Notes: generated by a model from the sequence alone, not told the origin. A DNA stretch of 64,000 nucleotides from Buchnera aphidicola (Acyrthosiphon lactucae) (GCF_005083565.1 NZ_CP034891.1:578336-642335), one strand, 5' to 3'. Positions 33,903-43,144 are shown, numbered from the stretch's first letter. Numbers and translations: made by a program.

Positions 33903-34813
33903 ATGATTTTCTCTTTTTATAAATGGATAGTATTTTTTATCTTTTTAATCACATTTCAAATTAAAGCTAATAATAAAAATAATATTTCCTTAAAAAGAAA
34001 CTATTCCAAAAAAATAGATAATTTTTTTTTAAAAAAATAAAATATACAAAAAAGAATTATGAAGTTAAAAAAGAACTATCTAAAAATTACAAAAATAATA
34101 ATAAAAATATAAATGCATCAAAAAAAATCATAATAGTAATAGATGCTGGACATGGAGGACACGATCCCGGAGCAATTGGAATAAAGGGATTACAAGAAAA
34201 AAAAATAAATATTGAAATTGCACTTCGACTTAAAAAATTACTAAATCATGATAGTATGTTTTATACAATTCTAACTCGTAATAATGATTCATATATTTCA
34301 TTAAGAACAAGAAAAGAATTTCTCAAAAAAAATCACGTAAATTTATTAATATCTATTCACGCTGATTCTTCTAGAAAACAATATGTATCAGGAGCATCTG
34401 TTTGGATAATTTCAAAAACTAGAATAAATCGTGAAATTGATAATTACTTGAAAAAAAAAACAACGATTCTTTTTTCTGAACAAATTGAACACATTTTAAA
34501 TGAAAATAAAAATGATGTTTTTTTAAAAAAAACTATTCTGGATTTACAATTTAATAATTTTCAAAAAATAGAATTAGATTTATCTAAAAAAATATTAGAA
34601 CAACTTAAAAAAAATACAAAATTAAATAAAAAATATCCAAATTATGCTAGTTTAGGTATATTAAGTGTTATTAACACACCTTCCATATTAATAGAAACAG
34701 GTTTTATTACAAATTTTTCAGAACAAAAAAAATTAAGAACTGCTGATTATCAAAATAAAATTGCTAATTCTATTTATTTAGCTCTGAAGCATTATTTTAA
34801 TAATTCATTTTAA
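33903..34813 (+). pseudogene. amiB: N-acetylmuramoyl-L-alanine amidase, split by a homopolymer frameshift
   Basis: This periplasmic zinc amidase splits septal peptidoglycan. The first frame starts at 33903 with a signal peptide (MIFSFYKWIVFFIFLITF, then QIKA) and stops at 34038, just after a T9A7 run (34022-34037). Adding one base there joins it to a frame that is open to 34813. That frame holds the metal site VIDAGHGGHDPGA, SIHADSS, and the catalytic Glu in SILIETGF. Joined length is about 303 residues, the size of AmiA, with no AMIN targeting domain. The internal Met at 34256 would lack the first zinc ligand. It is called amiB from its E. coli neighbourhood (orn, mutL, miaA); it could equally be labelled amiA/C. 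Confidence 0.82.
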
Positions 34814-34841
34814 TTTTTTTAACATATTAAAAATATTTTTA

Positions 34842-34875
34842 TTAAGCATCTAAATATATAATTCAAGATGCTTAA
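34842..34875. terminator. Bidirectional hairpin between amiB and rpmE
   Basis: TTAAGCATCT (34842-34851) pairs perfectly with AGATGCTTAA (34866-34875) around a 14-base loop, followed by ATTTT. On the other strand it is followed by T-rich sequence too. It lies between the convergent ends of amiB and rpmE and can serve both. Confidence 0.65.
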
Positions 34876-34905
34876 ATTTTAAAAATTTTAATTCAAAAAA
34901 TGATT

Positions 34906-35124
34906 TTAATTTAATTCTTTCTTTGTAAATTTAAAACGCTTTTTAAATCTTTCAACACGGCCTCCAGTATCAATAACTCTTTGTTTTCCTGTATAAAATG
35001 GATGACATTTTGCACATATATCTAAATTTAAATTATGATTAATAGTAGAAAAAACTTCAATTATGTTCCCACAAGAACAAGTAGCTGTTATCTTAGAATA
35101 ACAAGGATGAATTTTTTTTTTCAT
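34906..35124 (-). CDS. rpmE: 50S ribosomal protein L31, zinc-binding form
   Basis: L31 bridges the ribosomal subunits. The start is set at 35124 ([19 protein letters not shown]), matching E. coli, though the frame is open ten codons upstream. The zinc cysteines are in CSCG and CAKC, so this is the zinc-containing paralogue rather than YkgM. The C-terminal [22 protein letters not shown] is nearly unchanged. Length is about 72 residues. It is divergent from ftsN, as in E. coli, after loss of priA and cytR. Confidence 0.95.
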   Translation of the reverse strand: MKKKIHPCYSKITATCSCGNIIEVFSTINHNLNLDICAKCHPFYTGKQRVIDTGGRVERFKKRFKFTKKELN

Positions 35125-35237
35125 ATAAAGAATTCCTAAATTAATTTGAAACATCTATGTCTATTATACGAGTATTAATATATTAATACTAAAAAAATTA
35201 TCAATTTTATTTATAAAAAATAATATGCAGAAAATAT

Positions 35238-35485
35238 ATGTATTATAATAAAAAAAAATCAATTCTATATATTTTAAAAAAAAAAATAATAAAAAAAATA
35301 AATTCATATATATATATTTAGCTTTAATATCTATATTTATTTTTTTTGTTTATTTGAATATAAATTCAAAAAAATTTCCTCAAATAAAAAATGAAAATTT
35401 TATAAAAAACACACAAAAAGATGAGGTATTACCTCCTAAGCCAAAAGAAAAATGGAAATATATTAAAAAACTAAAAAATTTATAA
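35238..35485 (+). pseudogene. ftsN: Miniature FtsN: membrane anchor plus essential activation peptide, frame broken in poly(A)
   Basis: FtsN triggers septal constriction. From about 35310 a frame reads a transmembrane segment (YLALISIFIFFVYLN), a short periplasmic stretch, then LPPKPKEKWKYIKKLKNL and stop. This matches E. coli FtsN residues 75-91 (LPPKPEERWRYIKELES), including W83, Y85 and L89 of the essential domain. The Gln-rich linker and C-terminal SPOR domain are gone; total length is about 82 residues against 319. The ATG at 35238 begins a Lys-rich cytoplasmic tail but needs one extra base in an A9, A11 or A8 run (35250-35298) to reach the membrane frame. It sits directly upstream of hslV, as in E. 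coli, which confirms the identity. Confidence 0.8.
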
Positions 35486-35657
35486 ATACATATTTTTTAA
35501 AATCAATTACGAATAATTATTAACGTTTCATGACACTAAATCAATTATTTAAAAAAATATTTTAAAAAAATAACTAATTAAACCTTATAAAAAAATTTTT
35601 TCATACTAACAAAAAATACATAAAAAATAAAAATATTATTTTAAAGAGGCTTTTCTT

Positions 35658-36188
35658 GTGACTACAATATTGAGCGTAAGATTAAAAAATAAAGTAGTAA
35701 TTGGAGGTGATGGACAAGCAACTTTAGGTAACACAATTATGAAAAGTAATGTAAAAAAGATTAGATCTTTATATCATGAAAAAGTAATTGCTGGTTTTGC
35801 AGGAGGAACCGCAGATGCGTTTACTCTATTTGAAATGTTTGAAAAAAAATTAGCTATGTATCAAGGTCAATTACAACGTGCAGCTATTGAATTAGCAAAA
35901 GATTGGCGATCTGATAGAATGTTACGAAAACTTGAAGCTTTATTAGCAGTTGCTGATAAAGAAACTTCTTTAATAATTACAGGAAATGGAGATGTAATAC
36001 AACCTGAAGATGATTTAATAGCTATAGGATCAGGGGGTTCTTATGCTCAATCTTCTGCTCGAGCATTAATAGATAACACTGATTTAGATGCAAATCAAAT
36101 TGTAGAAAAATCATTAAATATTGCTGCTAATATTTGTATATATACAAATCACACTTTTACTATAAAAGAACTATTTTCAGAAAAATAA
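35658..36188 (+). CDS. hslV: ATP-dependent protease subunit HslV
   Basis: HslV is the proteolytic core of the HslUV (ClpQY) protease. It starts with GTG, as in E. coli; removal of Met exposes the catalytic Thr of [42 protein letters not shown] and the C-terminal [14 protein letters not shown] are conserved. The 176 residues match E. coli exactly. It is followed 11 bases later by hslU, the conserved operon. Confidence 0.97.
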   Translation: MTTILSVRLKNKVVIGGDGQATLGNTIMKSNVKKIRSLYHEKVIAGFAGGTADAFTLFEMFEKKLAMYQGQLQRAAIELAKDWRSDRMLRKLEALLAVADKETSLIITGNGDVIQPEDDLIAIGSGGSYAQSSARALIDNTDLDANQIVEKSLNIAANICIYTNHTFTIKELFSEK

Positions 36189-36199
36189 GGATTATCTCT

Positions 36200-37531
36200 A
36201 TGTCTGAAATGACTCCTCCTCAAATTGTTTCTGAACTTGATAAATTTATTATTGGTCAAGAAAAAGCAAAACGAGCTGTGTCTATTGCATTAAGAAATCG
36301 TTGGCGTCGTATGCAGTTAAATAGTGAACTTCGTCATGAAATTACACCTAAAAATATTTTAATGATTGGTCCGACAGGAGTAGGAAAAACAGAAATAGCA
36401 AGACGATTAGCTAAATTAGCAAATTCTCCTTTTATTAAAGTAGAAGCAACTAAATTTACTGAAGTCGGATATGTTGGAAAAGAAGTAGATTCTATTATTC
36501 GTGATTTAACTGATGCTGCGATAAAAATGATCCGAATTAGAAACATTGAAAAAAATAAAATTCGAGTAGAAGAAATAGTAGAAGAAAAAATTTTAGATGT
36601 TCTTGTTCCTAGACCTAAGAAAAATTGGACAGAAAGTGAAAAAAATGAAAGTCTTTCCAAAACTATTCAAATATTTCGAAAAAAATTACGAGAAGGTGTT
36701 TTAGATGAAAAAGAAATAGAAATTAATGTATTAGCAACTACTATGGGTGTTGAAATTATGGCACCTCCAGGTATGGAAGAATTAACTAGTCAATTACAAT
36801 CTTTATTTCAAAATTTAAGTGGACATAAAAAAAACAACAGACGTCTTAAAATTAAAGATGCTATTATACTATTAACAGAAGAAGAAGCAGCTAAATTAAT
36901 TAATCAAGAAGAAATTAAAAAAGAAGCTATTAATGCAGTTGAACAACATGGTATAGTTTTTATTGATGAAATTGATAAAATATGTAAACGAGGTGATTCT
37001 TCTGGTCCAGATATTTCTCGAGAAGGTGTTCAAAGAGATTTACTTCCATTAGTTGAAGGATGTACTGTCTCTACTAAATATGGCATGGTTAAAACAGATC
37101 ATATTTTATTTATTGCATCTGGAGCATTTCAAACATCTACACCATCTGATTTAATTCCTGAATTACAAGGACGTCTTCCAATTAAAGTTGAACTACAAGC
37201 ACTTACTATTGATGATTTTGAAAAAATCTTAACAGAACCTACAGCATCTATTACTGCACAATATAAAGCACTTATGAAAACAGAAGGTGTTTGTATCAAT
37301 TTTACTAAAGAGGGAATACGTAATATTGCAGAAGCTGCCTGGAAAGTTAATGAATCTATGGAGAATATTGGAGCTCGCCGATTGCATACTATATTAGAAA
37401 AATTAATGGAAGATATATCTTTTAATGCTAGCGATAATAAGGGTAATACAATTGAAATTAATTCGAATTACGTAGGAGAGCATTTAGATCAATTAATATC
37501 TAATGAAGATCTTAGTCGTTTTATATTGTAA
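36200..37531 (+). CDS. hslU: HslU ATPase subunit of HslUV protease
   Basis: HslU is the AAA+ unfoldase that feeds Hsl[21 protein letters not shown] at the start is almost identical to E. coli. Walker A is [16 protein letters not shown] near residue 57, the pore motif is GYVGKEVDS, Walker B is VFIDEIDKI, and the C-terminal tail LSRFIL inserts into HslV. The start at 36200 follows a TAAGGA ribosome site; the frame is open 22 codons upstream into hslV but without family support. Length is about 443 residues, as in E. coli. Confidence 0.97.
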   Translation: MSEMTPPQIVSELDKFIIGQEKAKRAVSIALRNRWRRMQLNSELRHEITPKNILMIGPTGVGKTEIARRLAKLANSPFIKVEATKFTEVGYVGKEVDSIIRDLTDAAIKMIRIRNIEKNKIRVEEIVEEKILDVLVPRPKKNWTESEKNESLSKTIQIFRKKLREGVLDEKEIEINVLATTMGVEIMAPPGMEELTSQLQSLFQNLSGHKKNNRRLKIKDAIILLTEEEAAKLINQEEIKKEAINAVEQHGIVFIDEIDKICKRGDSSGPDISREGVQRDLLPLVEGCTVSTKYGMVKTDHILFIASGAFQTSTPSDLIPELQGRLPIKVELQALTIDDFEKILTEPTASITAQYKALMKTEGVCINFTKEGIRNIAEAAWKVNESMENIGARRLHTILEKLMEDISFNASDNKGNTIEINSNYVGEHLDQLISNEDLSRFIL

Positions 37532-37628
37532 TTTATATTTAAAATATTTATCCATTATTGTTTCTTATAAAATAGATTAATATTTTTTATATTATTAAAA
37601 AGAAATTTAAATTAATTTAAAATGGCCA

Positions 37629-37656
37629 TTGAAAAAATAAAATAAGACCTTACTAT
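37629..37656 (+). promoter_or_regulatory. Sigma-32-type heat-shock promoter for ibpA
   Basis: TTGAAA at 37629-37634 is followed after exactly 13 A/T-rich bases by CCTTACTAT at 37648-37656. This fits the sigma-32 pattern TTGAAA-N13-CCCCATNT in its -35 part and less well in its -10 part. It lies 84 bases upstream of the ibpA start. The spacer is a near-homopolymeric A tract, the feature whose single-base deletion in pea-aphid Buchnera changes host heat tolerance. Confidence 0.55.
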
Positions 37657-37740
37657 AAAAAAAACATTTATTCATTTTTTGTAAATTAATATTTAAATTA
37701 TAAAAACTTTATAGTAAAAAATATTTAGAAGGAGTGTTCT

Positions 37741-38223
37741 ATGTCTTATCGTTCTCTTTCATTTATTCCAAATTTTAATGATAATAATATTTTTTCAAAT
37801 AGATTTAATCAAATCGATAAAATGTTTAGTACTCTAACAGGAGAAAAACCAATATCTGATACACCAACATATAATCTATGTCAAATAAATGATATTGAAT
37901 ATGAATTAACACTTAGTATTCCTGGATATAAAGAAGAAGAATTAGATATATCTGTACATAACAATCAATTATCTATTCAAGGAAAAAAAGAAGATAAAAA
38001 AACATATGACAATCAAGAACATAAAAAATGGTTACATAAAGGTATAATATTTAATAATTTTTCTTTAAATTTTAATTTAGATCATAAAATAAAAGTAAAA
38101 AAAGCAGAATTATCTTTAGGTTTATTAAAATTACATTTTGAATGTAATATTCCAGAAGAAGAAAAACCTAAAAAAATTGCGATAAATATTTCTGATGATA
38201 CTAAAAAAATTGATAAAAAATAA
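37741..38223 (+). CDS. ibpA: Small heat-shock protein IbpA
   Basis: IbpA is an ATP-independent holdase that binds unfolding proteins for later refolding by DnaK/ClpB. The N-terminus MSYRSLSFIPN and the alpha-crystallin domain (YNLCQINDIEYELTLSIPGY, ELDISVHNNQLSIQGKK, HKGIIFNNFSLNF) are typical. A C-terminal polar Lys-rich tail follows; the I-X-I-like motif is KIAINI. The 160 residues are slightly longer than E. coli IbpA (137). A strong ribosome site (AGAAGGAGTG) precedes the ATG and a 15-bp hairpin follows. Confidence 0.95.
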   Translation: MSYRSLSFIPNFNDNNIFSNRFNQIDKMFSTLTGEKPISDTPTYNLCQINDIEYELTLSIPGYKEEELDISVHNNQLSIQGKKEDKKTYDNQEHKKWLHKGIIFNNFSLNFNLDHKIKVKKAELSLGLLKLHFECNIPEEEKPKKIAINISDDTKKIDKK

Positions 38224-38238
38224 AAATAAAAAAATAAA

Positions 38239-38274
38239 AAATCACTGTACTTATAAAAATAAGTACAGTGATTT
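38239..38274 (+). terminator. Strong hairpin terminator after ibpA
   Basis: AAATCACTGTACTTA (38239-38253) pairs perfectly over 15 bp with TAAGTACAGTGATTT (38260-38274) around a 6-base loop. It lies 16 bases after the ibpA stop and 24 bases before the fpr start. It is the longest perfect stem I noticed in the window. Confidence 0.8.
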
Positions 38275-38298
38275 AATTAAAATTATTGAGAAAAAATA

Positions 38299-39060
38299 AT
38301 GAATCCATGGATTAATGCAGATGTTTTAATAGTAAAAAAATGGACTAAAAATTTATTTAGTCTTATTTTAAATGCTTCTATAGAACCTTTTCATGCGGGA
38401 CAATTTACTAAATTAGCTTTATACGATAATAGTAATACTTTAAATCGAAAGAAAATTCAAAGAGCATATTCATATGTTAATGCTCCTAGTGAAAAAAATT
38501 TAGAAATTTATATTGTTCGTGTAATAAATGGACAACTTAGCAATTTATTATATAATCTTAAAAGTGGTGATAAAATATTTATTAAAAAAAAATCATTTGG
38601 TTTTTTTATAATAGATGAAATACCAGATTGCGAAACATTATGGATGTTTGCTACAGGTACAGGAATAGGTCCTTATTGTTCAATTTTAAAAGAAGCTAAA
38701 AATGTTAATAGATTTAATCATATTGTTTTAATTCATGCAGTACGATATCAAAATGAATTAACTTATTTACCACTTATGAAAGAACTACATGAAAAATATA
38801 ATGGAAAGTTAATAATTAAAACTATTACTAGTAGAGAAAAAAATAAAAGTTCTTTGACTGGTAGAATACCTTTTTTATTACATAGCAAAGTATTAGAAAA
38901 AAGTATCGGTCTTTCAATAAATTCTCAAAATTCACATGTTATGTTATGCGGAAATCCTTGGATGGTAAAAGATACTTTTTTATTTTTAAAAAATAATAGA
39001 AATATGGATAAACATCTGCGTCGAAAAAAAGGTAATATTACCATGGAAAATTATTGGTAA
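38299..39060 (+). CDS. fpr: Ferredoxin/flavodoxin-NADP+ reductase
   Basis: Fpr passes electrons between NADPH and flavodoxin or ferredoxin through FAD. The FAD-binding region [11 protein letters not shown], the NADP-binding [13 protein letters not shown] near residue 117, [12 protein letters not shown], and the C-terminal [12 protein letters not shown] and MENYW end (E. coli ends in a similar aromatic residue) are visible. The 253 residues are near E. coli (248). It may supply reducing power to the ferredoxin encoded at 61.5 kb. Confidence 0.93.
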   Translation: MNPWINADVLIVKKWTKNLFSLILNASIEPFHAGQFTKLALYDNSNTLNRKKIQRAYSYVNAPSEKNLEIYIVRVINGQLSNLLYNLKSGDKIFIKKKSFGFFIIDEIPDCETLWMFATGTGIGPYCSILKEAKNVNRFNHIVLIHAVRYQNELTYLPLMKELHEKYNGKLIIKTITSREKNKSSLTGRIPFLLHSKVLEKSIGLSINSQNSHVMLCGNPWMVKDTFLFLKNNRNMDKHLRRKKGNITMENYW

Positions 39061-39082
39061 AATATTTTTTTTTTATTTTAGG

Positions 39083-40020
39083 AACAATATAATGAATAAA
39101 AATAAATTAATTAATACTTTTTTATTTAAAATTAACATAATTAATGGATTAGAATCTATTATCACTTCTAAATAGGAGGTAAATCATAAGATAAAATACT
39201 TAATAAAAATAATCCATTTTTACATTAGCACATTCATAAAAAAACGTTCTTTAATCATCTCTAATAAAAACATTTTTTATTCATTAGCATCTCTTATTTT
39301 ATAAAAAACCATTCCTAGTTTTATTCTTTTAAAAAAATTTTAAATTTTTCTAATATACGAAAATTTTTTTAATTAATAGCCTCAAGAGTTGTTTGTTTTT
39401 CAGAAAAATAACAAAAAATACAGGTTTATCTTTCTGATTTTAGGTTCTATTTTAAAGTAAATAATAATTTTATAAACTTATTTAAATTATTTTTAAGATA
39501 ATTTAAATAATCTAATTTTAATTTTTTAGATATTTAATCTAATTGTAAAAAATTAGTGGATAAAAGATCTATTTTCAAAAAATTTATAAATAAATCTTGA
39601 TAAGAAATTTTGTCTGATTGATTGAAATTTAATATAATTTAAAAGAATTTATCTATTTTTTAATAAAATTATTTATTAAACAAAAAGGTAGATGCCATGC
39701 AAACATAGTAAATTCTGGATTATGATATCAATCTGATGCTTTATTTTTAAAACTATGACAAATTTAATATATAGATCCACTTTCTGATGCTAATAAATTT
39801 TTCATATGATATTCTGGACTAGTTATTAAATATAATTTTAATTTTTTCAATATTATTTAACGGAAAATAATTATTTTTAAATAATATTGAATTTATATCA
39901 GTAACTGTTGAATATAATAAAATTAGTGTTTCTACTTCATGAAAATTTTTTAGGAAAAATAGATGAATATTAGAAAAATTTTTGATCTTTTAATTAAATT
40001 TTAAATAGAACATTAGGTTT
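39083..40020 (-). pseudogene. epmA: Pseudogene of EF-P--lysine ligase EpmA (PoxA/GenX)
   Basis: EpmA attaches beta-lysine to elongation factor P. The minus strand of this gap aligns piecewise with E. coli EpmA: NLIKRSKIF near 40000, then FHEVETL..STVTDI in another frame, then TSPEYHMKNLLASESGSIY-stop-ICHSFKNK..-stop-YHNPEFTMFAW at about 39840-39690. Near 39330-39240 comes GMVFYKIRDANE-stop-KMFLLEMIKERFF, and near 39130-39085 the end of the protein, NPLIMLILNKKVL. Several internal stops and frame changes make it clearly dead. Order and span (about 940 bases) fit the full 325-codon gene. Boundaries are approximate. Confidence 0.85.
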
Positions 40021-40099
40021 TCAAATTTTTTCCCTCTTTCAATTTTATTTTAAAATTTATTAAATATTAGAAAATTACTGATAAATAGAATAAAAAAAT

Positions 40100-40597
40100 A
40101 TGAATAAAACTGCAATATATCCAGGTACTTTCGATCCGATTACATACGGACATTTAGATATTATAATACGTGCGACAAAAATATTTGATAGTATAATTAT
40201 TGCAATTTCTGATAATTTTAAAAAAAAACCTATTTTTAATTTAAAAGAACGAATAGAACTGACCCGAACAGTTACAATTCACTTAAAAAATATAAAAAAA
40301 ATACTTGGATTTAATGATTTACTTGCTAATTTAGCAAAAAAAGAGAAAGCTAATATTTTAATTAGAGGAGTTAGAACAATATTTGATTTTGATTATGAAA
40401 TAAAATTAGCTGCTATAAATAAACAAATTTATCCAGATTTAGATAGTGTTTTCTTACTTTCTTCTAAAGATGTTTCCTTTATATCTTCATCTTTTGTTAA
40501 AGAAATAGCAAGATATAAAGGCGATATAAAACCCTATCTTCCTAAAGAAGCACATTCTGCATTATTGAAAAAACTACACAATAATTTTTTAAAATAA
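40100..40597 (+). CDS. coaD: Phosphopantetheine adenylyltransferase
   Basis: CoaD adenylates 4'-phosphopantetheine, the penultimate step of coenzyme A synthesis. The nucleotidyltransferase motif YPGTFDPITYGHLDII (T/HxGH) is at residues 7-22. NILIRGVRTIFDFDYE and the second motif ISSSFVKEIA are intact. The 165 residues are near E. coli (159). A hairpin terminator follows. Confidence 0.96.
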   Translation: MNKTAIYPGTFDPITYGHLDIIIRATKIFDSIIIAISDNFKKKPIFNLKERIELTRTVTIHLKNIKKILGFNDLLANLAKKEKANILIRGVRTIFDFDYEIKLAAINKQIYPDLDSVFLLSSKDVSFISSSFVKEIARYKGDIKPYLPKEAHSALLKKLHNNFLK

Positions 40598-40613
40598 AAG
40601 TATATTTATTAAA

Positions 40614-40646
40614 AAATAGCAGGATATATTATATACCCTGCTATTT
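40614..40646 (+). terminator. Hairpin terminator after coaD
   Basis: AAATAGCAGG (40614-40623) pairs with CCTGCTATTT (40637-40646) around a 13-base AT loop, followed by AATTAATAATT. It lies 17 bases after the coaD stop and about 40 bases before the convergent end of the 496-residue unknown gene, so it could serve both. Confidence 0.7.
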
Positions 40647-40685
40647 AATTAATAATTAAATATTAGTTTTAAAAATCAATATTAT

Positions 40686-42175
40686 TTATTTTAAAAAATA
40701 TGAATATTTCATTATTGGTAAATCATTTGGAGGCAGAACTATAGTTGCACGTATTCCAAAAGAATTGTATTTCTGAATATCATTATTGTTATTTATATCT
40801 AAATTAGATAAATTAGTAGCAACTAATTTAATTGAACCATCATTTAAAAAATTTATTTTATAAATATTACGTGAATGTTTTACTTGATATTGATTAATCT
40901 CTGGATGTTCAGAAATTAATTGAAAATAAGATTGATATAAAAATTTTTGATTTGCATATGTTGAAATTAATTGTTGAGATTCAATATTTGGTATTATTTT
41001 TTTGAAATCTTCTAACATTTGATCTCTATTATTAATAGGAATTAAATTATCATTTACAATAAAAATAAATGGATTAGAATCAGTCATAAAATTGTTGTCT
41101 AAATTATTGGACAATTTTAAAGATTCATAGTTTTTTTGAAAATTTTGAATTGTTAATTTAATGTTATGAAATGAATTTAATTGGTCTACAACTGTCCATA
41201 CACTATCGTTAATAAAATCATTATAATAAGATTCTTGAATATTTTTATTCATTCTGTTTCGAAAATCTTCATCTGTTTTTAATATATTTTTTCTTCCTTC
41301 TAAATCAAAATTTTCATCCAGTCTTTTAAAAGGATAAAAATCATTTTCATTATTAGGTTTAGGTGTTGCATGAAGAAGATCAGGAAATGAACTTTGATAC
41401 TCAGGATGAAGTGGGTTACCATTCAATTTATTAATAATTTTTATTTTACCTTGATATCTAATTTTTTCAATAATAGCTCTAATATAAACTTTTGATGATT
41501 CAATAGTTCTTTTAAGTTTTTCAATTTCTTCGGATAAAGAAACGATAGATCCAGATTCTGAATCTGATTTAATGTTTTTATCATCTGATGAAAAAAAGAT
41601 TTTTTTGAATGTTGTACCATTAAAAATATTTATTGTTTCTTCTTTAACAGTTTCATAAGTTGTTACAACAGTATTTTTTATAGTTTCAAGAATGTTTTCA
41701 GTTATTTCTAAAATATCAAAATCTAAAAGTACTGTATCAGATGATTCTACTTTATTAGATGATTCTACTTTATTAGATGATTCTATTTGATTTTCGAGAA
41801 ATGTTAAAGAGGGTTGCTCAGGAATTTTTTTTTCATAAGTATATTTGTAGTTACTTCATTATTAGCATTTTTAATAATTTTTTGATTATTTTTTTCTATA
41901 TTATATTTTTCAAGTATTTTTTTTTCTATATATTTTTGCATGATATTTAATAAAATTAGAGAATTTTCATATGAATTTTCTAAATTTGTCATATTTTTTT
42001 TATTTTCAAAATAATTTAGTTCTTTAGAACTTTTATTATTAATATTAGATTCTTTAAATTTATTAGTATTTTTTTTTATTTTTAATATTTTTTTTATTGT
42101 CTCTTCATAAATATCTATTTTATTCGAATGTTTATTGTTTGCTATATCTATACTAGATAAAAAATTATATAACAT
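40686..42175 (-). pseudogene. Unrecognised protein of about 496 residues, split by an A9 frameshift
   Basis: I do not recognise this protein. The first frame starts at 42175 (MLYNFLSSIDIANN) and runs 123 codons to a stop at 41804. Adding one base in the A9 run (41825-41833) leads into a frame that is open without interruption to 40686. I checked this frame codon by codon from the run to the TTG at 41426. The joined protein has no signal peptide or membrane segment. It has an Asn/Lys-rich N-terminal third, a tandem ESSNKV repeat, a helical middle (SEEIEKLKRTIESSKVYI), and a more complex C-terminal half (PLHPEYQSSFPDLLHATPKP; NSFGIRATIVLPPNDLPI). The composition of the C-terminal half suggests selection. 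It lies between coaD and rsmJ, where other Buchnera also have unassigned genes (recollection, not checked). Confidence 0.7.
41740..41785. repeat. 18-bp tandem repeat inside the unknown gene
   Basis: The unit GATGATTCTACTTTATTA occurs at 41740-41757 and 41758-41775, and its first ten bases recur at 41776-41785. On the coding (minus) strand the 18-bp unit encodes a six-residue repeat of the type ESSNKV. Being a multiple of three, copy-number change would keep the frame. Confidence 0.9.
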
Positions 42176-42326
42176 AGTATTTTCCTTTTTTATGAATTAT
42201 TTTTTATAATATTTTGATTTTTTTTGTTAAAATTAAAATATATAAAAAAAATTATTAATTTACATTTTAATTATTTTTTTTTAAAAGTCAATTATTAATT
42301 TTGAAAAATAAAAAAAGATAGAAAAT

Positions 42327-43073
42327 ATGAAAATACACTTAGAATTTCAGTCTTATAATAAAAGAATATATAGTTTAATTAATTCATTGAAATTAGAACA
42401 TGATGTAAATTCATCTATGGGTTTAATAGTAAAAAATGATTCATTAGAGTTATATAATCGTGAAAATATAAAACAAAAATCTATAAAAGTAGATTTTACT
42501 TCGAAAAAGAACAATTATAGATGTTTCCATTTTAGAAAAAAAAATGAAGTTTTATCTAAAGTTGCAGGAATAAAAAAATCTTATTTTCCTTTTATACTGG
42601 ATGCAACTGCAGGTTTGGGTAATGATGCTTTTATGTTCTCTTTTTTAGGATGTCAGGTGATGATGATAGAACGTCATCCAATCGTTGCTGCTTTATTAAA
42701 AGATGGTTTACAAAGAGGATATAAAGATAAAAGAATAGGTCAATGGTTAAAAAAAAGACTACATTTAATAATAAATGATAGTTCTAATATGTTAGAAATA
42801 CCTATTTTAAAACCAGATGTAATTTATTTAGATCCAATGTATCCTTCTTGTTGTAAAAAATCCCTACCTAAAAAAAACATGCAATTTTTTAGAAAATTAA
42901 TCGGACAGAATCATGATTCTGAAAAACTATTAAATATTTCTAGAACACTAGCAAAAAAAAGAATTATTGTAAAACGTCCTTGTTATGCTAAACCTTTATC
43001 TACCGATAAAGTAAATTTTATTATTACGACAAAAAACCATCGTTTTGATATATATCAACCTTTTTCAAAATAA
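42327..43073 (+). CDS. rsmJ: 16S rRNA m2G1516 methyltransferase RsmJ (YhiQ)
   Basis: RsmJ methylates G1516 of 16S rRNA. The SAM-binding motif FILDATAGLGNDAFMFSFLG is near residue 88-107. MIERHPIVAALLKDGL, the catalytic-type DPMYP (VIYLDPMYPSCCKKS) and the C-terminal IIVKRPCYAKPL are conserved. The 248 residues match E. coli (250). It is divergent from the unknown gene and convergent with pitA, with a hairpin between. Confidence 0.94.
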   Translation: MKIHLEFQSYNKRIYSLINSLKLEHDVNSSMGLIVKNDSLELYNRENIKQKSIKVDFTSKKNNYRCFHFRKKNEVLSKVAGIKKSYFPFILDATAGLGNDAFMFSFLGCQVMMIERHPIVAALLKDGLQRGYKDKRIGQWLKKRLHLIINDSSNMLEIPILKPDVIYLDPMYPSCCKKSLPKKNMQFFRKLIGQNHDSEKLLNISRTLAKKRIIVKRPCYAKPLSTDKVNFIITTKNHRFDIYQPFSK

Positions 43074-43076
43074 CAA

Positions 43077-43101
43077 GAGTACATATTTTTTATATGTACT
43101 C
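43077..43101. terminator. Bidirectional hairpin between rsmJ and pitA
   Basis: GAGTACATAT (43077-43086) pairs over 10 bp with ATATGTACTC (43092-43101) around TTTTT. It lies 3 bases after the rsmJ stop and 43 bases before the pitA stop on the other strand, so it can terminate both convergent units. Confidence 0.7.
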
Positions 43102-43144
43102 CTGTTAATTAATAAATACTATTAATATATTAAAAATTAATATT

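Noticed and set aside
34256..34813. Short amidase gene starting at the internal Met
   Set aside because: It would lack the first zinc ligand motif DAGHGGHDPG and any export signal; the upstream frame clearly belongs to the gene.
35306..35317. TA dinucleotide repeat
   Set aside because: Short and within the ftsN membrane-segment codons; explained by Ile/Tyr codons and AT bias.
36334..36660. Antisense open frame of 108 codons inside hslU
   Set aside because: It overlaps a strongly conserved gene and has no protein-like features; a shadow of the sense codons. The same applies to antisense frames inside ruvX, hemW, pgi/orn, ilvD, rho, iscU, hscB and hscA.
40686..42175. Possible flagellar hook-length protein FliK for the unknown gene
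   Set aside because: It is low-complexity and of similar size, but the conserved C-terminal FliK motif (LHPEELG-type) is absent, and the neighbours are not flagellar genes.
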